This document shows, in pieces, positions 1 to 5,398 of a stretch of DNA of 7,313 nt. Position numbers and translations under genes: made by a program. Within the stretch, counting starts at the first letter, position 1; each line of letters starts with the position of its first letter. Below the pieces are notes generated by a model. It did no database searches. It was given only the letters and a program-made list of their open reading frames with translations, and had not been told where the DNA came from. The stretch comes from Brotonthovivens sp045629925 (GTDB taxonomy: Bacteria > Bacillota > Clostridia > Lachnospirales > Lachnospiraceae), in contig JAZQSD010000105.1 of the NCBI GenBank assembly GCA_045629925.1, forward strand, positions 1-7,313, given 5' to 3'.

Positions 1-122
1 GCAATGCGAATTTATTACAGACTGCATCCAACCGTTCTGTATACACATAGTTTAACAATGTAATACGTCATCAGGAGGTCATAAATGTGGCGTAAATATG
101 TACTTTTTGTCTTTTGTCTGTA

Positions 123-141
123 TTGTGCACAAAATGCACAA
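123..141. repeat. Inverted repeat, 7-bp arms, possible operator
   Basis: TTGTGCA and TGCACAA are perfect inverted arms separated by five bases (CAAAA). The left arm also sits inside the 10-bp palindrome TTGTGCACAA. The symmetry, with roughly one helical turn between arm centres, suits a dimeric DNA-binding protein, but no regulator can be named. It lies just downstream of the leftward promoter candidate at 158-185. Whether it is functional is inference. Confidence 0.4.
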
Positions 142-157
142 CTCTCTCTTCTTTATT

Positions 158-185
158 ACTATACAATATACACAAAGTATATCAA
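158..185 (-). promoter_or_regulatory. Candidate leftward sigma-A-type promoter
   Basis: Read on the minus strand, TTGATA (180-185) and TATAGT (158-163) are separated by 16 bases. Each hexamer matches the sigma-A consensus at five of six positions. The spacer contains an inverted repeat, TATAC-ACAAA-GTATA (167-181), and a further GTATAC palindrome lies just outside at 186-191, so a repressor could overlap this promoter. It would serve a gene transcribed off the left edge, which is not visible here. AT-rich DNA produces such matches by chance, hence the low confidence. Confidence 0.3.
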
Positions 186-237
186 GTATACCCTCGTCAT
201 TTTGCCTTATATCAGACTTATACGCAAAATTTTTAAG

Positions 238-264
238 ATGACTTTTCCATCAAAATACTATAAT
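238..264 (+). promoter_or_regulatory. Candidate promoter of the two-component operon
   Basis: A perfect TATAAT -10 hexamer lies at 259-264. The best -35 candidate is ATGACT at 238-243, four of six matches, with a short 15-base spacer. This would start transcription near 271, at an 8-bp palindrome CTACGTAG (269-276), and leave an untranslated leader of about 70 bases before the regulator's ATG at 342. A good -10 with a poor -35 is common in promoters that need an activator. Autoregulation by the encoded response regulator is plausible but is inference. Confidence 0.45.
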
Positions 265-330
265 CTAACTACGTAGCAACATAAAATATGTATTTATACA
301 CATTTCACTATCGTTATATTTCTTTATTAT

Positions 331-336
331 GGAGGG
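331..336 (+). promoter_or_regulatory. Ribosome binding site that fixes the response regulator start
   Basis: GGAGGG lies five bases before the ATG at 342. The longer reading, from an in-frame ATG at 288, has no Shine-Dalgarno sequence and would add 18 residues ahead of the receiver domain, which normally begins within a few residues of the protein start. Confidence 0.8.
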
Positions 337-341
337 ATTTT

Positions 342-1019
342 ATGAGCCAGATAACGGTATTAATATGTGATGACAATATAGCTGTTCACGAAAGTATCTC
401 TGCTTATTTAAATGAGGCAAAGATAAAATCCATATCAGCATTTTCTGGAGAAGAGGCGCTAGAGATTCTACAGCGCAGCCCTGTAGATTTCGTTATTTTA
501 GATTTGATGCTGCCTGGCATGTCAGGAACAGATGTATTAAAAGAACTTCGAAAGTTCACAGACATTCCTGTCATGTGCCTTAGCGCTAAAAATTCTGAAT
601 TCGACCGCATTTTAGGATTGGAATTAGGTGCAGATGACTATCTGACAAAACCATTTTCTCCAAGAGAGGTTTCCACTCGTGTTCAGGTTATTCTTAAAAG
701 AATAAACAAAACACCTTCAGCCAAGCAGATCATATTTAAAAATCTTTCTGTGGATCAAAAATCTTACACTGCTTATGTAGATGGCATTGATTTGGACCTG
801 ACTCCAAAGGAATTCAATATTCTTGCATTGTTTGCAACAAATCCAGGTGTTGTTTTATCCCGAGAACGAATTCTGAGTTCTGTCTGGGGACAGAATTACT
901 ACAGCGACATTAGAATCATAGATACACAGATCAAACGAATTCGTAAGAAACTGCCACCGAACGCACAGTTTGAGATTCGTTCCATCTATGGTATCGGTTA
1001 TAAAATGGAGGGAAAATGA
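342..1019 (+). CDS. Response regulator, OmpR/PhoB (winged-helix) family
   Basis: This is the DNA-binding output half of a two-component signalling pair, 225 residues, the usual size for the family. The receiver domain spans about residues 3-115. It has the acidic pair D10/D11, the phosphate-accepting D54 within a VILDLMLPGMSG stretch, the switch serine S81 (SAK), the aromatic switch residue Y100, and the conserved lysine K103 followed by P104. The OmpR-type winged-helix domain spans about 127-223, with the typical LTPKEFNILALFATNPG and RIIDTQIKRIRKKL segments and the closing RSIYGIGYKM. The start at 342 follows GGAGGG and puts the receiver at the N-terminus. The stop overlaps the next start as ATGA, so the kinase gene is translationally coupled and is the expected phosphodonor. 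All catalytic residues are intact. The regulated genes are unknown; nearby targets, including its own promoter, are possible. Confidence 0.96.
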   Translation: MSQITVLICDDNIAVHESISAYLNEAKIKSISAFSGEEALEILQRSPVDFVILDLMLPGMSGTDVLKELRKFTDIPVMCLSAKNSEFDRILGLELGADDYLTKPFSPREVSTRVQVILKRINKTPSAKQIIFKNLSVDQKSYTAYVDGIDLDLTPKEFNILALFATNPGVVLSRERILSSVWGQNYYSDIRIIDTQIKRIRKKLPPNAQFEIRSIYGIGYKMEGK

Positions 1020-2236
1020 TTAAGCGATTTCTGTCCATCGATAAACCTGTTAGATTTTGGCTTTCATGGCTGTTCCTCTACATAATCATTTTTCTCATAG
1101 TAACCCTGGCCACTTTAACAGCTACTTACAACAATAACCTTCACATGCAGCAGATTGCACGCTATGACTATAATTATTACCTTTCACAGGGAACATATAA
1201 TCCAAATGTCATGATCAATCATGCTTACAATGCAGTTTACGATGAGAACTTAAATCTGATATCTAACTGTCCGCTAAATACAGCTGATATTTTTTCTGCA
1301 AAAGCACTAAAAAAATATCAGGAAAAACTCAGCGCAACAGATAGTTATTACTCTCTTCACTTTAATCTGTTTTCCGAAAAGCCGATTACTGTTTTTACTG
1401 TGTTCCCATTAAGCAATGGCGGTATGTTTCTTTTTTTCAGAGAGCCGCCTTTTATAGAAAAAACCTTTCACCTATTAGCTTCTATGGCTGCTATTCTAAT
1501 AGCAATCATGGCTATCTCTACTTATCTGGTTATGAAAACCTCTCAAAAAAGCCAAAAGATGCAGCGAGACTATGTGGCGAACATTACACATGAACTTAAG
1601 TCACCTATCGCTTCTGTTCGCGCATTAACAGAGACCATGTACGATGGGTTGGTTCAAGATGAGGAAAAGCGAAAGAAATATTATAAGATCATATTAAATG
1701 AAATGAACGGACTGGAAAACACAGTTTCCAGCATGTTGGAGTTATCAAAGATTCAAAATGGTCAGATTGATTGCACTAAGAGTTCCATTTCTTCATACAC
1801 CTTATTTGCTGATGTTCTAGAAAAATATGCCTCTCTTTGCGATGAGCGCAATATGACTTTTCAGATTACACCTGATTATTATGCAGAAAGCACTTTGTAT
1901 ACCAATCAAAGTCTGATTTCCCGGATTCTAGAGATCTTATTAGACAATGCTGTTAAATTCGCTAATCCAGAGCAGGGTGCTATTAAAATTAAATTTGAAG
2001 AATCATCCAAGGAAGTAACTGTAACCGTCTATGACAACGGAGGTGGAATTGCATCTTCAGATCAGAAACTCATCTTTAACCGTTTTTATAAAGGAGATAA
2101 CTCCCACAACGAAAAAGGTTCTGGACTGGGTCTTTCTATTGCACTTGAAATTGCCCATTGTTTAAATGAAAAACTCTGGTTAAAATCAAGCTGCCCTGGC
2201 GAAACAGCATTCTGTTTTACAGTTCAAAAAAAATAA
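1016..2236 (+). CDS. Membrane sensor histidine kinase, no HAMP domain visible
   Basis: This 406-residue kinase is the partner of the response regulator just upstream, overlapping it by four bases with GGAGGG at 1007-1012. A first membrane helix lies at about residues 14-36 and a second at about 153-173. They enclose an extracytoplasmic domain of roughly 110 residues whose pattern (AVYDENLNLIS, then PLSNGGMFLFF) resembles small PAS/Cache-like sensor folds; that fold is inference. Only about 17 residues separate the second helix from the phosphorylation region, too few for a HAMP domain. The H-box is THELKSP with phosphorylated H192. The ATP-binding domain has an N-box (E306 to N311, LLDNAVKF), a G1 box DNGGGI (340-345), an F-box around F354-F357 and a G2 box GSGLGL (368-373). 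All expected catalytic residues are present. The signal sensed is unknown. The gene ends 16 bases before a strong terminator hairpin. Confidence 0.95.
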   Translation: MIKRFLSIDKPVRFWLSWLFLYIIIFLIVTLATLTATYNNNLHMQQIARYDYNYYLSQGTYNPNVMINHAYNAVYDENLNLISNCPLNTADIFSAKALKKYQEKLSATDSYYSLHFNLFSEKPITVFTVFPLSNGGMFLFFREPPFIEKTFHLLASMAAILIAIMAISTYLVMKTSQKSQKMQRDYVANITHELKSPIASVRALTETMYDGLVQDEEKRKKYYKIILNEMNGLENTVSSMLELSKIQNGQIDCTKSSISSYTLFADVLEKYASLCDERNMTFQITPDYYAESTLYTNQSLISRILEILLDNAVKFANPEQGAIKIKFEESSKEVTVTVYDNGGGIASSDQKLIFNRFYKGDNSHNEKGSGLGLSIALEIAHCLNEKLWLKSSCPGETAFCFTVQKK

Positions 2237-2252
2237 TATGCACAAAAAACTA

Positions 2253-2287
2253 AGGAGACAGGCATTATCGCCTGTCTCCTATTTTTT
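2253..2287. terminator. Bidirectional intrinsic terminator between convergent genes
   Basis: AGGAGACAGGC (2253-2263) and GCCTGTCTCCT (2270-2280) form a perfect 11-bp GC-rich stem with a six-base loop. On the plus strand it is followed, after one base, by six T (2282-2287), terminating the kinase operon. On the minus strand the stem is followed by TAG and then a run of six T (the complement of 2244-2249), terminating glyQS. The plus-strand T run shares its last two bases with the glyQS stop codon (complement of 2286-2288), so the intergenic space is fully used. Confidence 0.93.
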
Positions 2288-3683
2288 AGAATGTGAACTT
2301 ATCTGCAAACCATGCATCTAATTCTGCGATTGGCACACGTACCTGTTCCATAGAATCACGGAAACGTACTGTTACTGCCTGATCTTCTTCAGATTCAAAA
2401 TCGTATGTTACGCAGAATGGAGTACCGATCTCATCCTGTCTTCTGTAACGTTTACCGATGTTACCTCTGTCGTCGAATTCACAGTTGTATTTTTTGCAAA
2501 GCTGCTGGAATACTTTTTCAGCACCTTCATTTAATTTCTTGGATAATGGAAGCACACCAACTTTAACAGGAGCAAGTGCTGGGTGGAAACGAAGCACTGT
2601 TCTCATGTCTGGTTTCTCTTCTGTTCCGATGTTTTCTTCGTCATAAGCACCACAAAGGAATGCTAACACTACTCGGTCAGCGCCAAGAGATGGTTCGATA
2701 ACATATGGAATGTATTTTGCATTCTTAGAGTCATCGAAGTAGCTCATATCTTCACCAGATACTGTCTGATGCTGAGTTAAGTCGTAATCTGTTCTGTCAG
2801 CGATACCCCAAAGTTCGCCCCAGCCAAATGGGAATAAAAACTCGATATCTGTTGTAGCTTTGCTGTAGAAAGATAATTCTTCTGGTTCGTGGTCACGAAC
2901 ACGCATTTCTTCTTCTTTCATGCCAAGGGATTTCAGCCAGTTGATACAGAATTCTTTCCAGTATGCAAACCATTCTAAGTCTGTGTCTGGTTCACAGAAG
3001 AATTCTAATTCCATCTGTTCGAACTCTCTTGTACGGAAAGTAAAGTTACCTGGTGTAATCTCGTTACGGAATGATTTACCGATCTGACCGATCCCAAATG
3101 GAACTTTCTTTCTGGATGTACGCTGTACGTTCTTGAAGTTTACGAAAATACCCTGTGCTGTTTCAGGACGAAGGTATACTGTATTTTTAGCATCTTCAGT
3201 AACACCCTGGAATGTTTTGAACATCAGGTTGAACTGACGGATATCTGTAAAGTTATGCTTGCCACATGTTGGACATGGAATGTTCTTTTCTTCGATGTAA
3301 GCTTTCATCTGTTCGTTGGACCATGCATCAACGGAACCATCCAGTTCAAGGCCGTTTTCATGTGCATAATCTTCGATGATCTTATCTGCACGGAATCTTT
3401 CGTGACATTCTTTACAATCCATAAGTGGATCAGAGAATCCGCCAAGATGTCCGGATGCAACCCATGTCTGTGGGTTCATAAGGATGGCACAGTCCACACC
3501 TACGTTATATGGGCTTTCCTGAATAAACTTCTGCCACCAAGCTTTTTTAACGTTGTTCTTTAATTCTACACCAAGATTGCCGTAATCCCATGTGTTTGCC
3601 AGACCGCCATAGATTTCAGAGCCTGGATAAACAAAACCTCTGGATTTTGCAAGAGCAACGATCTTTTCCATTGTCTTTTCCAT
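2286..3683 (-). CDS. glyQS: Glycine--tRNA ligase, single-chain dimeric class II type
   Basis: This enzyme charges tRNA-Gly with glycine using ATP in the cytoplasm. It is the alpha2 form found in archaea, eukaryotes and many Gram-positives, not the separate alpha/beta chains (glyQ plus glyS). At 465 residues it has the family's usual bacterial length. The N-terminal signature GSEIYGGLANTWDYG is at 21-35. Class II motif 2 contains F205-R206-N207-E208, followed by TPGNFTFRTREFEQMELEFF. Motif 3 is GADRVV at 334-339. The anticodon-binding domain covers about 372-460. Two Cys pairs in the insertion (C90/C93 and C137/C140) could bind a metal; this is inference. GAGAGGAA at 3691-3698 precedes the chosen ATG. 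A second Met at residue 5 is a possible alternative start. It lies 23 bases after the lipoprotein stop, so the two are probably cotranscribed. No T-box leader fits in that gap. Confidence 0.97.
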   Translation of the reverse strand: MEKTMEKIVALAKSRGFVYPGSEIYGGLANTWDYGNLGVELKNNVKKAWWQKFIQESPYNVGVDCAILMNPQTWVASGHLGGFSDPLMDCKECHERFRADKIIEDYAHENGLELDGSVDAWSNEQMKAYIEEKNIPCPTCGKHNFTDIRQFNLMFKTFQGVTEDAKNTVYLRPETAQGIFVNFKNVQRTSRKKVPFGIGQIGKSFRNEITPGNFTFRTREFEQMELEFFCEPDTDLEWFAYWKEFCINWLKSLGMKEEEMRVRDHEPEELSFYSKATTDIEFLFPFGWGELWGIADRTDYDLTQHQTVSGEDMSYFDDSKNAKYIPYVIEPSLGADRVVLAFLCGAYDEENIGTEEKPDMRTVLRFHPALAPVKVGVLPLSKKLNEGAEKVFQQLCKKYNCEFDDRGNIGKRYRRQDEIGTPFCVTYDFESEEDQAVTVRFRDSMEQVRVPIAELDAWFADKFTF

Positions 3684-3706
3684 TATGTACTTCCTCTCAA
3701 TCTCTT

Positions 3707-4315
3707 TTATTCATAAATGATGTATGCTACAGGAGCCACATCTGTTTCGTTCGCTACTGTGATTGCCGCTGTATCTGATGCATTTACTGTCACACCTTCA
3801 GATACATACTTGATTGTTCCAGGCACCATTACTTCAATAGCATCCTGAATAATTACAACTTTCGCTTCTGGGCTCAACACTGCATCTGCTGTCTGTACGT
3901 CTGTGCCAGCTGCACCTTCTGTCACTGCCACAAATCCTGTGTTAAACTCATACCCAGCACCCTGAGCACCAGCAACTGTACCTACATAGAAATTAACTTT
4001 GTGAAAATCTCTGTATGTATCAGCGTTGCCATATCTAAGAGACATTTTTGCAGTTCCTGCTTCTACAGTCAGCTTAGACATCTTAATCTCTGCCTCTGCA
4101 TTCTCAGCAACAAAGTCTGCAATCTCACCTTCAACGAATGCCTGAAGTTCTTCCTGTGTATAGTAATCCTTGGAAAAATCTTCTACAAGGGCTTCTATAA
4201 TCTTTCCGTTCTTCTCAACAATAACTGTATTGGTAGCTACTTCTGGAGTTCCGCAGCCAGCCAAAAGGCCTGTCCCAAGCGCCATCACGCTTAAGAGTAC
4301 CACTAATTTCTTCAT
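3707..4315 (-). CDS. Putative lipoprotein of unknown function upstream of glyQS
   Basis: I do not recognise a characterised family. The 202-residue product begins with a clear lipoprotein signal: basic MKK, a hydrophobic stretch LVVLLSVMALGTG, and the lipobox LAGC with lipid-accepting Cys at residue 21, so it should be anchored on the outer face of the membrane. The mature part is acidic, rich in Ala, Val, Thr and Glu, and has no transmembrane segment, catalytic motif or repeat that I can see. Its early section (IVEKNGKIIEALVEDFSKDY, then YTQEELQAFVEGEI) looks like a beta hairpin followed by a helix. The start at 4315 is chosen because AGGAGG (4322-4327) lies six bases upstream. An in-frame ATG at 4333 would add six residues, lacks a ribosome site and would sit almost at the predicted transcription start. 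The gene has its own promoter and appears to lead a two-gene operon with glyQS. Confidence 0.85.
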   Translation of the reverse strand: MKKLVVLLSVMALGTGLLAGCGTPEVATNTVIVEKNGKIIEALVEDFSKDYYTQEELQAFVEGEIADFVAENAEAEIKMSKLTVEAGTAKMSLRYGNADTYRDFHKVNFYVGTVAGAQGAGYEFNTGFVAVTEGAAGTDVQTADAVLSPEAKVVIIQDAIEVMVPGTIKYVSEGVTVNASDTAAITVANETDVAPVAYIIYE

Positions 4316-4321
4316 AGGATA

Positions 4322-4327
4322 CCTCCT
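4322..4327 (-). promoter_or_regulatory. Ribosome binding site that fixes the lipoprotein start
   Basis: A perfect AGGAGG on the minus strand lies six bases before the ATG at 4315-4313. It excludes the upstream in-frame ATG at 4333, which is on the wrong side of it. Confidence 0.85.
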
Positions 4328-4342
4328 TAACAAATAAGTGTA

Positions 4343-4371
4343 ATTATACTATTTCTAATTTTTTATTGCAA
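4343..4371 (-). promoter_or_regulatory. Sigma-A-type promoter for lipoprotein-glyQS
   Basis: On the minus strand, TTGCAA (4366-4371, four of six matches) is followed by exactly 17 bases and a perfect TATAAT (4343-4348). Predicted initiation is near 4336, giving a leader of about 20 bases that contains the AGGAGG. The leader is too short for a riboswitch or T-box, so glyQS expression from this promoter should be largely constitutive unless a protein regulator acts. Confidence 0.8.
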
Positions 4372-4385
4372 GAGTTAAACCAAAT

Positions 4386-4404
4386 CCATCTCTCAAAAGG
4401 ATGG
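4386..4404 (-). terminator. Weak hairpin after recO, possible terminator or attenuator
   Basis: CCATC and GATGG form a five-base stem around a nine-base loop directly after the recO stop. After one mismatch it can extend by three A-T pairs. The minus strand then reads ATTTGGTTT, not a clean T run. It lies just ahead of the lipoprotein promoter, which is where a terminator would be expected, but the stem is short and read-through into lipoprotein-glyQS is likely. Confidence 0.35.
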
Positions 4405-4406
4405 CT

Positions 4407-5156
4407 TTATTCCATTCCTTCTAAGCTTTCAATAAATTGCAAGGATTTGAATTTTTTATCAACCGCAATCCGCATATTGTATGCAGCCATCTGCTCTAAC
4501 TGCAGCAGCACAGCATCATTCACGGTAAAGGTGTATAGTTTTTCCACCGTAGATGTAACAATATACTGCAGCGCATAAAAGGTGGAATCTTCCAACCGCA
4601 CTGCGCCAGCCAGCGGATGACACTTCTCACAGATGCATCCTCTTTTTCCTGTATGGAACCAACGCATCTGTTCCTTGCGCCCACATTCTGTACAAGTGAA
4701 AAAGTCCGGATAGATACCATAGTAAACCAGCGACTTTATTTCGTAAATACTTCGCACCAAACGAATCGGAAGAGATTTTACACTTAAGGCTCTCAATGTC
4801 TGATACAGCAATTTTAACTGTTCTGTACCATCCACATTTTCAACTGCAAAATACTCTGCCATCTCCAAGAAATAACAACCGTAATAGGTCTTCACAAGAT
4901 CTGTGCTGATCTCCTGAAAGAAGTTGCTGATGGTAGCTTTTACTACGGTGTAGGCGCTTCGCCCCTCATACGCTTCAAACTCGCCGAAGCAGAATGGATT
5001 CGTCGTTGCCACCATACTGCTTTTTGGCCGTCTGGCTCCGCGCACAAAAGCGGTTATCTTTCCTCGCTCTCTGGTAAGAATCACTATTCGTCTGTCATAT
5101 TCACCCACGGGCATGGAGCTCAAAACCATCCCGGTCAGGGTAACACTCTGACTCAT
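4407..5156 (-). CDS. recO: DNA repair protein RecO
   Basis: RecO is a cytoplasmic recombination mediator. With RecR it loads RecA onto SSB-coated single-stranded DNA, and it can anneal strands. The 249-residue length is normal. The N-terminal OB-fold (about 1-80) carries the family pattern TGMVLSSMPVGEYDRRIVILTRERGKITAFVRGARRPKS, then NPFCFGEF and EGRSAY. The helical C-terminal part contains FLEMAEYF and a zinc-binding cluster with CxxC at C155/C158 and CxxC at C176/C179; an additional Cys at 174 makes the second cluster CICEKC. The start at 5156 follows GAGGA (5162-5166) by five bases and places the OB-fold five to seven residues in, as usual. The first 56 bases overlap the upstream small gene in another frame, which implies translational coupling. 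Position after era and before glycyl-tRNA synthetase matches the Firmicutes order. Confidence 0.96.
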   Translation of the reverse strand: MSQSVTLTGMVLSSMPVGEYDRRIVILTRERGKITAFVRGARRPKSSMVATTNPFCFGEFEAYEGRSAYTVVKATISNFFQEISTDLVKTYYGCYFLEMAEYFAVENVDGTEQLKLLYQTLRALSVKSLPIRLVRSIYEIKSLVYYGIYPDFFTCTECGRKEQMRWFHTGKRGCICEKCHPLAGAVRLEDSTFYALQYIVTSTVEKLYTFTVNDAVLLQLEQMAAYNMRIAVDKKFKSLQFIESLEGME

Positions 5157-5292
5157 CTATGTCCTCATCCTCATTTCTGTACTCTCTGTCATCTTGTGCA
5201 GGTTTTAAGGAATCACGACAATTTCTGCAATAGGCCAGATAATCGTCTACTCTTCCGCTTGCTGCAAATTTCATCCAGTTTTTGTCTCTCAC
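5101..5292 (-). CDS. YqzL-like small protein, GTG start, overlaps recO
   Basis: This 63-residue product sits between era and recO, exactly where Bacillus-type genomes carry the small gene yqzL. The N-terminal half, KNWMKFAASGRVDDYLAYC (residues 4-22), fits what I recall of the YqzL pattern: Trp, an aromatic, Gly, then a D-x-YL-x-Y stretch. The family has no established function. The C-terminal half is very acidic, then ends in a tail encoded by the overlap with recO. C22 and C25 form a CxxC, but one pair alone does not show metal binding. The start is GTG with AGGAGG (5302-5307) nine bases upstream. The strong ribosome site, the family match and the synteny argue for a real gene even though 56 of its 192 bases overlap recO. 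Homology is from recognition, not from a search. Confidence 0.75.
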   Translation of the reverse strand: MRDKNWMKFAASGRVDDYLAYCRNCRDSLKPAQDDREYRNEDEDIDESECYPDRDGFELHARG

Positions 5293-5301
5293 TTACGCTC
5301 T

Positions 5302-5307
5302 CCTCCT
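5302..5307 (-). promoter_or_regulatory. Ribosome binding site supporting the GTG start of the YqzL-like gene
   Basis: AGGAGG on the minus strand (AGGAGGAG extended) lies nine bases before GTG at 5292-5290. No ATG in this frame lies closer; the next Met codon is residue 7 and would cut into the conserved Trp-containing N-terminus. Confidence 0.7.
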
Positions 5308-5320
5308 GATCTCATATCCT

Positions 5321-5337
5321 TTTTCATTTTATGAAAA
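5321..5337. repeat. Inverted repeat in the era to YqzL-like gap
   Basis: TTTTCAT and ATGAAAA are perfect arms around TTT, and two more C-G pairs can form beyond one T-T mismatch (5318-5340). The 106-base gap at 5293-5398 is the largest inside the era-recO cluster. The hairpin is AT-rich and has no following T run, so it is more likely an RNA processing or binding site, or nothing, than a terminator. I found no convincing promoter in this gap: TATAGT and TAATAT occur on the minus strand without a well-spaced -35. Confidence 0.3.
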
Positions 5338-5398
5338 TGGCTTTGATATTAGGATAAACAATTGTGAAAACACTATACTGGTAAAATAATGTTAAATG

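Larger units (their letters stand above)
1..341. other. Intergenic region upstream of the two-component operon, no convincing gene
   Basis: No reading frame here is convincing. The longest is a 63-codon plus-strand frame at 85-276. It has a textbook AGGAGG at 73-78, six bases before its ATG, but its translation is a low-complexity run of Tyr, Ile, Leu, Lys and Phe with no recognisable motif, and it runs through inverted repeats and across the likely promoter of the downstream operon. It could be a short membrane peptide or chance. Positions 1-63 may contain the tail of an upstream plus-strand gene or the start of a divergent minus-strand gene, since short frames are open to the edge both ways and the window is too short to choose. 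The stretch is clearly more AT-rich than the coding regions and contains the repeats and promoter candidates listed separately. Confidence 0.6.

Noticed and set aside
1..63. Tail of an upstream plus-strand gene ending in TAA at 61-63, or start of a minus-strand gene
   Set aside because: All readings are fewer than 21 codons, several frames are open to the edge, and none has a recognisable motif or a ribosome site on the minus strand.
288..341. Upstream ATG extension of the response regulator by 18 residues
   Set aside because: No Shine-Dalgarno before 288, while GGAGGG at 331-336 is well placed for the ATG at 342, which puts the receiver domain at the N-terminus as usual.
2286..3683. A split or degenerate glycyl-tRNA synthetase because no separate glyQ/glyS pair is present
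   Set aside because: The gene is the complete single-chain alpha2 type with motifs 2 and 3 and the anticodon-binding domain intact.
4316..4333. Upstream ATG extension of the lipoprotein by six residues (MLRRYP)
   Set aside because: The AGGAGG lies downstream of that ATG, and the predicted transcription start is only a few bases before it.
4520..4720. 66-codon minus-strand frame with several Cys and Trp
   Set aside because: It lies wholly inside recO in another frame, over the recO zinc-cluster codons, with no independent support.
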